From: Lachnospiraceae bacterium TWA4
GTDB lineage: Bacteria > Bacillota > Clostridia > Lachnospirales > Lachnospiraceae
Reading direction: 5' to 3'
Assembly: GCA_000875945.1 (NCBI GenBank)
Contig: JPZU01000001.1
Coordinates: forward strand, 1,085,878-1,149,877
Length of the DNA: 64,000 nucleotides
Of this stretch, positions 27,697-36,724 are shown one piece after another. Each line of letters starts with the position of its first letter. Position 1 is the stretch's first letter. The position numbers and the translations under genes were made by a program. Under the pieces are notes generated by a model. It worked only from the letters and a program-made list of their open reading frames with translations. It ran no database searches and had not been told where the DNA came from.

Positions 27697-28563
27697 CTAC
27701 TTCACTCTCCTAAAGTCAAAATTCTTATACATATTATAATATCGTTCAGCTTCTTTATCATTTAAAGAATAGGTTTCCTTTAAGATATCAAGGATTGTTG
27801 TCTTATCTGCCTTAAATCGAAGAGATGTTATAATTGTTGCCTTAATTTCTCGTTCTCTAGCTATATTTTCACTATATTTTTCCATCAATTCACACACTTC
27901 CTTCAAACCTCCTTCATCATGTTTCATATATGCCATACGTTTACTCATTTTCGGAAACTTTGGATTTGAAAAATCTGGTTTTTTAAACTCATCCATCAAC
28001 TCACTAATTATTGTATTATCCTTATTCTCTGTATTAATACAAAGAATTTGAACTCCATCATCAACTTTTTCACCAATTTCTCTTACAACAGAATCTATAT
28101 GATAAGTCGTTAACCCTCTCTTAAACAAATCAAATTCTGAAATAAAAATAATAATTGTGTCAACAATATCTTTAAAGAATGCTCCTGTTTTTGTTGTACT
28201 AGTTGCAATTAACGATGAATTATATCGAATTCTCTTTAAATGATCATCATTATCACTTCGTTGAACCTCAACATTACAATATTTCCCGTTTCCTAGCAAG
28301 CATAAAGCATCTAATCGAACCGAACGTCCAATTAAATTTTTAATACTCTTCTGCATTTGAGACTGTTCTACTATAAGAGCAGAATCATCTAATAATATCT
28401 GAATTAATTCTTGTGCAGCCTCTAAATCACTCATAAATGCTTCAAAAAACACATCATCGATTAAACATAATTGCTCAACAACTTGCAATTCTTGTTTTGT
28501 TGGTGGCATCTTGGAAATCGACTGAGACTTGTCTTTTTCTTTTTTTCGATCTTTATTCGCCAT
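27697..28563 (-). CDS. Rpn-type PD-(D/E)XK nuclease (transposase-like)
   Basis: A protein of about 288 residues of the Rpn/PD-(D/E)XK nuclease family (often called transposase, TIGR01784 type). The nuclease core is visible as GRSVRLDALCLLGNGKYCNVEVQRSD with the Asp, Glu and Gln of the fold. Such proteins promote DNA cleavage and recombination. I start at the ATG at 28563 (MANKDRK), which follows AAAGGTGG, rather than at 28596. No terminal repeats flank it, so it is not an insertion sequence in itself. Confidence 0.85.
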   Translation of the reverse strand: MANKDRKKEKDKSQSISKMPPTKQELQVVEQLCLIDDVFFEAFMSDLEAAQELIQILLDDSALIVEQSQMQKSIKNLIGRSVRLDALCLLGNGKYCNVEVQRSDNDDHLKRIRYNSSLIATSTTKTGAFFKDIVDTIIIFISEFDLFKRGLTTYHIDSVVREIGEKVDDGVQILCINTENKDNTIISELMDEFKKPDFSNPKFPKMSKRMAYMKHDEGGLKEVCELMEKYSENIAREREIKATIITSLRFKADKTTILDILKETYSLNDKEAERYYNMYKNFDFRRVK

Positions 28564-28609
28564 AATACACCACCACCTTTCATCTCTTTTTCTCATTAAT
28601 ACTCAAAAC

Positions 28610-28945
28610 TTAAGAATGCACAACCACTCCTTCATCTCTTACATTACGATAATATGGTAAATCTTCTACCCAGTAATTAAAATGTTCCTCATTCTTTATT
28701 ACTGGTGAAATGTCCACTCCATAATCCATCAAATAATCAAATGCACAATCTAAAACAACATTCATATATCTATGAATTTCTTGCTCTGGTATTTTTACTA
28801 AAATCATAATATCAATATCTGAATTTTTTGTATAATCACCTCTTGCATAAGAGCCATAAACTACTAACTTACTCAATTTTTCTCCAAAAATTTTCTGAAT
28901 ATCTTTTGCAAATTGATAAACTACTTCTTTAACTAGATTATCCAT
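28610..28945 (-). CDS. Minimal nucleotidyltransferase (MNT-type antitoxin-like)
   Basis: A 111-residue nucleotidyltransferase with the core GSYARGDYTKNSDIDIMI, i.e. GSx(10)DxD, and a third acidic position in YGVDISPV. Such proteins usually pair with a HEPN toxin, which they inactivate by AMPylation. No HEPN gene is adjacent; the next gene downstream is an Rpn-type nuclease after 46 bases. It may be an orphan antitoxin. RBS AAGGTG supports the start. Confidence 0.85.
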   Translation of the reverse strand: MDNLVKEVVYQFAKDIQKIFGEKLSKLVVYGSYARGDYTKNSDIDIMILVKIPEQEIHRYMNVVLDCAFDYLMDYGVDISPVIKNEEHFNYWVEDLPYYRNVRDEGVVVHS

Positions 28946-29023
28946 GAAATCACCTTCTTAAATTTCAATTTATTTTTCATGTTTTTATTAATTTTACCAT
29001 GATTTTATAATTTTGTAAATAAA

Positions 29024-29049
29024 AAACTAGGAGATTTCTCCCCTAGTTT
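29024..29049 (-). terminator. Terminator of the first GH32 operon
   Basis: AAACTAGGAGA / TCCCCTAGTTT with a 4-base loop and one mismatch, followed on the minus strand by T6. A duplicated copy with a perfect stem is at 38395-38420. Confidence 0.85.
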
Positions 29050-29081
29050 CTACTTACTTATTATTTAACTTATATACTATG

Positions 29082-30569
29082 CTACATCTCAATATCATAT
29101 TTTACAACATCCATCTCAGCTTCACCTTCGCAGATAAATGAAATTCCATTAGCATCTATAGGTGTATAAATGGTGGTACTCATCACTTGTTCTCCGTCAT
29201 TAATAAACACTTCTACACTAAATCTGTCAATAATCAGTCGAAGCTTTAACTCACCATCATTTGTCATCACGCGACTACGTCTTTGATGAAGAAATGCTCG
29301 TCTAGTTCCAGAAAACTTTCTGTCTACTTTTACTACAGATTCACTTGGTCTAAAACTTAAACCAGTATGGTACTTGTCATTTTGTGCAAATCGAATGGCA
29401 AACTTCTGATAAAGTTTTTCTTTATCAGCTGGTCTTACAGTCACCCCTAGATCAATTGTTCGACCTACAACTTTATCTAGTTGAATGGTTCCGTTCACTT
29501 TTACATTGTTGTATTCAACTTTGTTTGTTCGAAGTGCATCAAATTCTCTTGTTGGTTTTTGAATTAATCGTCCGTTACGAATAGATAATTCTCTTGGTAG
29601 GCTCATCTGTCCAAACCATGCTCGACCTTGCATAGGGACATTACAAGTATCCCAATTTTGCATCCATCCAATCATAATTCGCCTGCCATCTGGAGAAAGT
29701 ATAGTTTGTGGTGCATAAAAATCAATGCCATAGTCAATCGATTGATCAGCTTCTTCTGTAAACGTATTCGTTTCTTCATCAAACTCTCCAATAATGCACA
29801 AAGTTCCATTTCCTGTGTGATATTCTAAGTCTTGAGGGAGCATATCTTGAGGACTGGTAAGAAGTACCCATTTTCCATCGAGTTCAAAGAAATCTGGACA
29901 CTCCCACATCTTTCCAAATCGATTGTTATTAGCGATTAAGACCTTTTCATAAGTCCAGTTAAATCCATCCTTACTGCTATAGAGAAGAATCTGTCCACTG
30001 CCATCAGATGGACGGCTTCCAATTGCACACATGTAAGTACCATCAGCTTTTTTCCACATTTTAGGATCTCTAAAATCATGCTTACTTGCGCCTTCTGGAA
30101 GGTCTTTTTCAGTTAGAACTGGATTGTTTTCATACTTCTCATAATTTTCTCCATCACCAACAGCTAAACACTGCGTCTGAATGTCCATCCATCCACCATT
30201 TTCTAGCTGTCTTCGAAGTACACCTGTGTACATTAAAAGCTGTCTTCCATCTTCTAATTCAATTGCACTTCCGGAAAAGCATCCATCTCTATCATAGGGT
30301 TCATCAGGAGCTATTGCAGTAGGAAGATATTCCCAGTGAAGTAAATCACTACTTACTGCATGGCCCCAATGCATGGGGCCCCACTGACAGCTATATGGAT
30401 GGTATTGATAAAACATATGGTATTTACCATTATAGTATGAAAAACCATTGGGGTCATTCATCCAACCCACATATGTAGACAAATGAAATGCCGGTCTTTC
30501 ATCTTTCTTTATAGTTTTAGAAGTAGATTCTTCGTATCTTCTAGCGTCTCTTAATGTCTGACTTGACAT
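29082..30569 (-). CDS. GH32 beta-fructofuranosidase (copy 1)
   Basis: About 495 residues. GH32 enzymes release fructose from sucrose, raffinose-type sugars or fructans. The nucleophile motif is GWMNDPNG, the transition-state motif is FRDPKMW, and the acid/base is in WECPDFF; a C-terminal beta-sandwich follows. There is no signal peptide, so it acts in the cytoplasm on imported sugar. The start at 30569 (MSSQTL) is fixed by GGAGGT upstream and by the second copy, which starts identically. It ends the operon with the solute-binding and permease genes. The 3' half is almost identical to the copy at 38430-39917. Confidence 0.93.
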   Translation of the reverse strand: MSSQTLRDARRYEESTSKTIKKDERPAFHLSTYVGWMNDPNGFSYYNGKYHMFYQYHPYSCQWGPMHWGHAVSSDLLHWEYLPTAIAPDEPYDRDGCFSGSAIELEDGRQLLMYTGVLRRQLENGGWMDIQTQCLAVGDGENYEKYENNPVLTEKDLPEGASKHDFRDPKMWKKADGTYMCAIGSRPSDGSGQILLYSSKDGFNWTYEKVLIANNNRFGKMWECPDFFELDGKWVLLTSPQDMLPQDLEYHTGNGTLCIIGEFDEETNTFTEEADQSIDYGIDFYAPQTILSPDGRRIMIGWMQNWDTCNVPMQGRAWFGQMSLPRELSIRNGRLIQKPTREFDALRTNKVEYNNVKVNGTIQLDKVVGRTIDLGVTVRPADKEKLYQKFAIRFAQNDKYHTGLSFRPSESVVKVDRKFSGTRRAFLHQRRSRVMTNDGELKLRLIIDRFSVEVFINDGEQVMSTTIYTPIDANGISFICEGEAEMDVVKYDIEM

Positions 30570-30599
30570 CTCATTTACCTCCAAATACAATTGTTTTAA

Positions 30600-32279
30600 T
30601 TACTTATTAGAATTTGAATAGAAACTATCTAAATATTTCTGATAAATCTTTAAATAATTTTCTAATCCATAAGCATCTAAATCTTTTAAATACTGATCCC
30701 AATCAGCATCACTAAATCCATTCATAATCCAATCAGATTTTTTAGCATTAATAGTCTTAGTAATATCTGCTTGAAGATTTGATAATTCTTCAGTATCTTC
30801 ACGAGTCATAAATACGTTAGGATATACATATTTTGTATGCATATCAGGTGTATAGTACTCTTCAATCCAATCTAAACGATATTTTGCATCATCTGGGCAA
30901 GTTACATATTTACCATAATATTCATCAAGAACTGCTAAAGGTCCACCTACACATTCAGCTTCACGTACTTCTACAGGAGAAGCATCACCTAATGCTGCAT
31001 GTTTTAACATATCTTCACCCTGATCATTTTTACCCATTTCAAAGATGTCAAAGTCATCATCTTCACCATAGGTACCCCAGTTATTCTGTGGAGACTGCAT
31101 AGGATCATACATCTGATCTAACCAAGCACAAACAAGTGCAGGATTTTTTGCAACTGCTGTTACTACACAACGTCCTCTATCAAATCCACTAGTGAATGAA
31201 CCATTTTGAGGAGTAAGATTTCTTGTATCTGCTGTTAATACTGGAAGTGGTACCCAATCTTTTAAGTTGTCAACATTTGCAACATCCCAACTAAAGCAAA
31301 CACCATAACGTCCTGATTTACCTTTAGATACATAGGTAGACCATTCCTGAGTGAATGATTCTGAATCGATTAAACCTTGTTCATAAAGAGAATGTAACCA
31401 AGCAAGACCTTTTTTAAATCCATCCTGAGTTCCATCACAAATAACTTTTAAATCATCTGTTACAGAAATATGTCTTCCTTTGTCTGGATCACCATAACCT
31501 TCGCCAAATCCATTGATTAAAATACTAGGGTCTTGTCCTCCATCATTTACGATGCAAGACATAGGAATGATAGTACCTTCAATATTGAATTTTTCCTGTA
31601 ATTTAGAAGCATTATCACGGAAAGCAATTAATACTTTTTCAAATTCTTCGGTAGTTTCTGGTACTTTAAGTCCTAAGAAATCTAACCATTTCTTATTAAT
31701 AAAACTCATATTGTCAACTGTCTGAATAGCAGTCTTTTCAGCACCTAACTGCTCAATCCAAGGTAAAGCCCAAATATGTCCTTCTGTATCTGTACACATT
31801 GTACGATATTCTGGATATTTTTCAAATACTGTTTTTAAATTTGGCATATAACTATCAATATACTGTTCTACAGGAATAATTACTCCCTGATCAGCATATT
31901 TTAATAAATCACTGTCTCCAAATCCCGCTGAAAATACAAAATCAGTTAAAGTATCTGTATTTGCCATTGCTAAAGAAATCTTATCAGCCCACTGATCTGA
32001 CTGAATTGCTGTCCAATCAATTTCTACATTGGTTTTTTCCTGTAAACGTTTAAAAATTGTACGGTTATTTGGATTAGATTCAGTATTTGCTGGATAACTA
32101 ATCATACCTGTAAGTTTAGCCTTTTCCTTTAAAGGAAATGCAACTTCTGAAGCATCTACCTGTTGGAATTCTCCATTATTTAATTCTTTTTTACTTCCAC
32201 CTGAGCAAGCAGTGATTGACAATGCTGAAACTGCTGCTAAACTTAGCGCAAGTGCACGTTTATAAAAACTCTTTCTCAT
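30600..32279 (-). CDS. Sugar ABC transporter solute-binding lipoprotein (cluster 1)
   Basis: A 559-residue lipoprotein (lipobox ITAC) of the long extracellular solute-binding class found with LplB/YtcP permeases. It would present an oligosaccharide, probably sucrose or a fructan judging by the adjacent GH32 gene, to the permeases encoded upstream. Sequence features include ERTIFKRLQEKTNVEIDW-like N-domain and several Trp-rich segments (KKSDWIMNGFSDADWDQYL) in the C-terminal part. Its paralogue at 39943 has similar layout but clearly diverged sequence, so ligands may differ. Confidence 0.9.
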   Translation of the reverse strand: MRKSFYKRALALSLAAVSALSITACSGGSKKELNNGEFQQVDASEVAFPLKEKAKLTGMISYPANTESNPNNRTIFKRLQEKTNVEIDWTAIQSDQWADKISLAMANTDTLTDFVFSAGFGDSDLLKYADQGVIIPVEQYIDSYMPNLKTVFEKYPEYRTMCTDTEGHIWALPWIEQLGAEKTAIQTVDNMSFINKKWLDFLGLKVPETTEEFEKVLIAFRDNASKLQEKFNIEGTIIPMSCIVNDGGQDPSILINGFGEGYGDPDKGRHISVTDDLKVICDGTQDGFKKGLAWLHSLYEQGLIDSESFTQEWSTYVSKGKSGRYGVCFSWDVANVDNLKDWVPLPVLTADTRNLTPQNGSFTSGFDRGRCVVTAVAKNPALVCAWLDQMYDPMQSPQNNWGTYGEDDDFDIFEMGKNDQGEDMLKHAALGDASPVEVREAECVGGPLAVLDEYYGKYVTCPDDAKYRLDWIEEYYTPDMHTKYVYPNVFMTREDTEELSNLQADITKTINAKKSDWIMNGFSDADWDQYLKDLDAYGLENYLKIYQKYLDSFYSNSNK

Positions 32280-32293
32280 TTTTCTCTCCTTTT

Positions 32294-33190
32294 TTAACCT
32301 TTTACTGATCCTGCCATAATTCCACTATCAAAATATTTTTGGAAGAATGGATACATCACTAATAATGGTAAACTTGAAATGATAATCGTTGCATATTTTA
32401 ATAATTCTGCAAGCTGTGCTCTTTGTGCAGTACTTTGCATATCTGAAATCATTCCAGATTCTGGCTGGTTCTGAATTAAGATTGAACGAAGTACTAACTG
32501 TAATGGCTGTTTTGCTGAATCATTCAAATAAATCATTGCATCAAAGTAACTATTCCACATACCTACAAACTGCCATAAAGCTAATACTGCAATTACAGGA
32601 GTACAAACTGGCAATAAAATTTTGAAAAAATAAACCATTTCATTTGCACCATCTACGGCTGCTGCCTCTCTTAGTTCTCCTGAAATTCCTTGATAGTAGG
32701 TTCTTGCAATAATCATATTCCATACACTAAATGCTCCTGGTAAGATAAGTGCCCACATACTATTTAATAATCCTAATTGACTAATTAATAAGTAAGTAGG
32801 AATCAGTCCCCCACCAAAAAACATAGTAATCATAAAGATTACATTAAAGAATCCTCTACCTTTAAAGTCTGCTCTTGACATTGGATAAGCTGCTAATAAA
32901 GTAATGAATACAGAAACACCTGTAAATACTAATGAATAAATAACTGCATTTTTAAAACCAATCCAAATGGAAGCATTGGAAATAACTCGTTTATAGGCAG
33001 TTAATGTCCATTTACTAAAATCAAAGGTAATTCCCTTATTCTGTAAGGTAATAGGATCCATAAAAGAAGCAACGACTATATAAATCATAGGAATGATAAT
33101 TGCAACTACGAATAATGCAAGTAAGATATATCCTACAATTAAAAATGTTTTGTCTTGTGCAGAATATCTAGAAAATTTTTTCTTTTTCAT
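32294..33190 (-). CDS. Sugar ABC permease, YtcP/LplC-like (cluster 1)
   Basis: A 298-residue permease with six membrane segments. The coupling loop reads GELREAAAVDGANEMVYFFKILLPVCTP and the C-terminus ends FFQKYFDSGIMAGSVKG, typical of YtcP. With LplB it forms the membrane pore of the importer. It lies between the LplB-like gene and the solute-binding gene with gaps of 11-14 bases. No ATPase gene is in this operon. Confidence 0.92.
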   Translation of the reverse strand: MKKKKFSRYSAQDKTFLIVGYILLALFVVAIIIPMIYIVVASFMDPITLQNKGITFDFSKWTLTAYKRVISNASIWIGFKNAVIYSLVFTGVSVFITLLAAYPMSRADFKGRGFFNVIFMITMFFGGGLIPTYLLISQLGLLNSMWALILPGAFSVWNMIIARTYYQGISGELREAAAVDGANEMVYFFKILLPVCTPVIAVLALWQFVGMWNSYFDAMIYLNDSAKQPLQLVLRSILIQNQPESGMISDMQSTAQRAQLAELLKYATIIISSLPLLVMYPFFQKYFDSGIMAGSVKG

Positions 33191-33201
33191 TCATTTTCTC
33201 C

Positions 33202-34161
33202 TTAGATTCCTTTACCATCATTCATCTTTGCTACTACCTTATTTACTACAATCAAAAGAATTACATTAATGACTGTATTAAATAATCCGACTGCTGTAGA
33301 GAAACTGTAATCTCCATCGAGAAGACCTTTCTTATACACATAAGTAGCAATAATTTCTGATGAATTTAAGTTTAAGTCGGTTTGAAGAGCATATGCTTTT
33401 TCAAATCCGATACTCATAATATTACCAGCCTGTAAGATAAACTGAATAACTACCATATCTTTAATTGCTGGCCATTCAACAGCTTTAATCTGCTGAAAAA
33501 TATTTGCCCCATCAATAATTGCAGCTTCTTTTAACTCCTGACTCGCATTTGATAAAGAGGCCGTATACATAATGGAGGCCCAACCTGCTCCCTGCCAAAT
33601 ACCACTGGCGATATAGATGGTTCTAAAAGCCTCTGGCATAGTCATGAAGTTAATTTGACTACCTAATAATAGGTTGATAGGACCTGTGACTGATAAGAAA
33701 ATTCTTACCATACCACAAAGTACAATGACAGAAATGAAGTTTGGCATATAAAGGACTAACTGAATCTTCTTTTTAATTCCTGTACTTTGAATTCGATTTA
33801 GTAAAAGGGCTAATAATATAGGAATTGGGAATCCCCATAATAAACCATAAATACTAAGCTTCAAAGTATTAACCAAATACTTCATGAAATCGGGTGAGGA
33901 TAGGAATCGATTAAAATATTTAAGACCTACCCAACTACTACCAAAAATGCCCTTAATGGGGTTGTAATTTTGGAAAGCAATTAAAATTCCACCCATGGGA
34001 ATATACCTAAAAATTAATGTAAGAGCTAGTGCAGGTAATAAGAAAATGATATATAACTGCCAATGTTGTTTCACATATAAGAATGTCTTCCTAAATCCTG
34101 CTTTTTGTCTTTTAGGATTTGTTGCAACTTTCGTTCCCACTTGTTTCCTCCTTTCTCGCAC
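33202..34161 (-). CDS. Sugar ABC permease, LplB-like (cluster 1)
   Basis: A 319-residue permease beginning with a basic region, then HWQLYIIFLLPALALTLIF and RYIPMGGILIAFQNYNPIKG, the usual LplB start. The ATPase-coupling loop is QELKEAAIIDGANIFQQIKAVEWPAI. First gene of the operon, divergent from lacI at 34370; the shared 208-bp region holds a phased TTTTACATTT array. Confidence 0.92.
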   Translation of the reverse strand: MRERRKQVGTKVATNPKRQKAGFRKTFLYVKQHWQLYIIFLLPALALTLIFRYIPMGGILIAFQNYNPIKGIFGSSWVGLKYFNRFLSSPDFMKYLVNTLKLSIYGLLWGFPIPILLALLLNRIQSTGIKKKIQLVLYMPNFISVIVLCGMVRIFLSVTGPINLLLGSQINFMTMPEAFRTIYIASGIWQGAGWASIMYTASLSNASQELKEAAIIDGANIFQQIKAVEWPAIKDMVVIQFILQAGNIMSIGFEKAYALQTDLNLNSSEIIATYVYKKGLLDGDYSFSTAVGLFNTVINVILLIVVNKVVAKMNDGKGI

Positions 34162-34169
34162 ATCTTCTT

Positions 34170-34286
34170 TTTTACATTTGTAAAATTAATTAGAAGATTT
34201 GATGTTTACACTTTAACACTTTTTTTACATTTAGTCAATAGTATTTTTACATTTATATTAAATATATCTTTGTTTATTTTACATTT
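34170..34286. promoter_or_regulatory. Four phased TTTTACATTT motifs in the divergent promoter region
   Basis: TTTTACATTT occurs at 34170, 34223, 34245 and 34277 in the same orientation, with starts 53, 22 and 32 bases apart, close to whole helical turns. The first belongs to the palindrome TTTTAC-ATTT-GTAAAA. They are candidate operators for the adjacent LacI protein. The complement AAATGTAAAA occurs again at 63188 near the msmE promoter. Confidence 0.6.
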
Positions 34287-34369
34287 GACACATTATGTTT
34301 TTTATATTATAATAGTTTCATAAGTAAAATGCTTATGTATTTTTAACAAATAAGGAGAACATAAAAATT

Positions 34370-35428
34370 ATGGCAGATAGAGTCACTATCCAAGATATTG
34401 CAGATGCATTAGGTGTTTCTAGAAATACCGTTTCAAAAGCAATTAATAATACAGGAATCTTAGCAGATTCAACTAGAGAAAAAGTTCTAAAAAAAGCAGT
34501 GGAAATGGGATATAAACAATTTTCTTATGTAGACCCAATTAATTTTACAAATGTAAAAGAAGAAAAACCTACAAAAGAAAAAGGAATGATTGCGTTATTC
34601 ACAACTACTTTTTTAGCAAATTCTCATTTTGCATCTTTAACTTTAGACAGATTTCAAAGAGAATTATCTCACCACGGATATAGTATGAGTATTCATCGAG
34701 TCCTTTCTCATGAAGTTCAAAATTTACAACTTCCAACTTCATTTAATAAGGATGAGACCGCTGGTATCATTTGCTTTGAAATGTTTGATTACGATTACTG
34801 TAAAATGATTACAAATCTAGAAATTCCTGTTTTATTTGTAGATACCCCTACATTAGGACTTAATCCACCTTTAAAGGCTGATTGTCTATATATGGATAAC
34901 CAATCCTATATGGGGCCTTTTGTCAATGAAATGATTAAACGTGGAAAATCAAAAATTGGATTTATCGGAGATATTAATCACTGCCAATCCTTTTATGAGC
35001 GATATCTTGGATATAGAAATGCAATGTTTTTATCAAATCTTCCATGTTTAGATGAATACTGTTTTACTAGTGGAATGAATAAAGATGACTATCCTCATTA
35101 CAAAGATTATTTAAGAGAATGTTTTTCTTCTATAACTTCTCTTCCAGATGTATTTATTTGTGCCAATGATTTCGTTGCAATGGATATCCTAAATATATTT
35201 AATGAATTTGGAATTTCTGTCCCTAAGGATGTATATCTTTGTGGTTTTGATGATTCACCAGAATCGAAATTAATTTCACCACCATTAACCACTATTCACA
35301 TTCATACACAAATTATGGGACTTACAGCTGCAAATCTACTTTTATCACGTATTGAACAGCCATTTTTAAATTATCGCGCAGTTCATACAGAAACTACTAT
35401 TATTTACAGACAATCAACCAATGATTAG
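34370..35428 (+). CDS. LacI-family sugar regulator (cluster 1)
   Basis: A 352-residue LacI/GalR-type repressor. The N-terminal helix-turn-helix is VTIQDIADALGVSRNTVSKAINNTG; the effector domain includes PDVFICANDFVAMDIL and VYLCGFDDSPES. It is transcribed away from the permease operon and is followed by yesL and an anchored protein, so it probably controls both directions in response to a fructosyl sugar. Confidence 0.92.
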   Translation: MADRVTIQDIADALGVSRNTVSKAINNTGILADSTREKVLKKAVEMGYKQFSYVDPINFTNVKEEKPTKEKGMIALFTTTFLANSHFASLTLDRFQRELSHHGYSMSIHRVLSHEVQNLQLPTSFNKDETAGIICFEMFDYDYCKMITNLEIPVLFVDTPTLGLNPPLKADCLYMDNQSYMGPFVNEMIKRGKSKIGFIGDINHCQSFYERYLGYRNAMFLSNLPCLDEYCFTSGMNKDDYPHYKDYLRECFSSITSLPDVFICANDFVAMDILNIFNEFGISVPKDVYLCGFDDSPESKLISPPLTTIHIHTQIMGLTAANLLLSRIEQPFLNYRAVHTETTIIYRQSTND

Positions 35429-35444
35429 AATTAGGAGGTAATTT

Positions 35445-36080
35445 ATGAGTCAGTTTGTTACACCAGATAGCCCTGTTATGCGTTTTATTACCAAAGTTGT
35501 AAGTAGCGTTTACTTAAATATTTTGTGGTTTATTTGTTGTATTCCACTTGTTACAATTGGTGCATCCACTACTGCACTATTTTATGTATCCTTACAACTT
35601 ACTAGAGATGAAGAAGGAAATTTGACAAAAGCTTTCTTTAAATCTTTTAAGCAAAATTTTAAACAAGCTACTAAAATTTGGGCTATTCTTTTAACTCTTG
35701 GCGTTGTATTAGGAATTGATGGATATGTCTTATATCATCTAAGATTTGAAAATGTCCTTTGGACTCTTTGTAGTGCTGTATTTTTAGTAGTTTTAGTTGC
35801 TTATGTAATTATACTTATGTACATTTTTCCATTACTTGCACGATTTGATAATACTACAAAATCCATGTTTACAAACTCCATTATGATTGGTATGCGTTTT
35901 TTACTGTGTACTGTTTTAATGGTCATTATTTATTTTGTTATGGCTGTTGTAGTCATCAATTTCTTTACACCTTTAATTATTTTCGGTGAGGGGCTTTGTG
36001 CTCTACTTTGTTCCTTCCTTCTTTCAAGAATCTTAGTTCTTTGTGAGGAACAATCCAATGATGAAATTGAAATCGCGTAA
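35445..36080 (+). CDS. YesL-family (DUF624) membrane protein (cluster 1)
   Basis: A 211-residue integral membrane protein. The opening LNILWFICCIPLVTIGASTTALFYVSLQL and KAFFKSFKQNFKQATKIW are characteristic of YesL/DUF624. Members occur beside sugar ABC importers in Firmicutes, named after the B. subtilis yes locus, and their function is unknown. It follows lacI by 16 bases and its end overlaps the next gene. Confidence 0.88.
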   Translation: MSQFVTPDSPVMRFITKVVSSVYLNILWFICCIPLVTIGASTTALFYVSLQLTRDEEGNLTKAFFKSFKQNFKQATKIWAILLTLGVVLGIDGYVLYHLRFENVLWTLCSAVFLVVLVAYVIILMYIFPLLARFDNTTKSMFTNSIMIGMRFLLCTVLMVIIYFVMAVVVINFFTPLIIFGEGLCALLCSFLLSRILVLCEEQSNDEIEIA

Positions 36081-36686
36081 AGAAAAACTCCAGTATATTT
36101 GGGATTATTATAAATTCCCATTGCTTATTGGCTGTATCATCTTATATGTTATTGGATATTTAATCTATGGAAAAGTTACTCATAAAGAAGATTATCTTTA
36201 TCTTGGATTTGTAAATGTTTCTGTAAATGATATGGTACAAAAAGATTTAACTGAAAAATTCTTAGTAAATCAAAATTTAGATATTAAAAAAATCAACTAT
36301 CTGTTTACTCTAATTTGTATTTAACAAATGATACGACTGATGAAAAACACCAATATGCCTATGCATCTCAAATGAAAATTTTTAGTTCCATTGATGGAGA
36401 GTTATTAGATGTAATCATTGTTAGTAAAGAAGTATTAGAAGCTTTTTCTGAAAAAGGATATCTATATAATTTAGAAGATTTATTAGAAAAATCTCCTACT
36501 TTAAAGGATAAGATTTCACCCTATTTTATTTCTAGCTCAAATAATTCTATTCAAGATGGATTGGAGCTATCAAATTGTAAAATTATAAAAAATGCAGGTT
36601 ATCAAGAATCTATTTACTTAGGTGTTATTTCAAACACACCGCGCAAACAACAAATTATCGACTATTTAAATTATCTTTTTCACTAA
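36058..36686 (+). CDS. Membrane-anchored YesL-associated protein (cluster 1; frameshifted)
   Basis: A protein of about 209 residues once a missing base is restored. The N-terminus (EKLQYIWDYYKFPLLIGCIILYVIGYLIYG) is a short cytoplasmic segment plus one membrane helix. The outer part contains LLDVIIVSKEVLEAFSEKGYLYNLEDLL, similar to its paralogue at 55724 and loosely like the core of a solute-binding protein. The frame breaks in a seven-A run (36286-36292); adding one A joins it into NQLSVYSNLYLTNDTT. It begins inside the yesL end after TGAGGA. I do not recognise a named family. Confidence 0.7.
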
Positions 36687-36687
36687 C

Positions 36688-36724
36688 AAGAAAGTAGGTA
36701 TCAGCATCCGATACCTACTTTCTT
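36688..36724. terminator. Bidirectional terminator with the AGTAGGTATC stem
   Basis: AAGAAAGTAGGTATC / GATACCTACTTTCTT, perfect 15-bp arms, 7-base loop. The core stem is the same as in the elements at 27496 and 46872. It overlaps the last codons of the convergent AAA-ATPase gene. Confidence 0.85.

Noticed and set aside
27697-28563. Complete insertion sequence around the Rpn-type gene
   Set aside because: No terminal inverted repeats or target duplications were found; the family is not a classic transposase.
28610-28945. Functional MNT-HEPN toxin-antitoxin pair
   Set aside because: No HEPN-like gene (RX4-6H motif) is encoded next to it on either strand.
30833-31102. Histidine-rich reading frame opposite the solute-binding gene
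   Set aside because: It is antisense to a well-conserved gene, lacks an RBS and its composition follows from codons of the other strand; the same holds for many short antisense frames elsewhere in the window.
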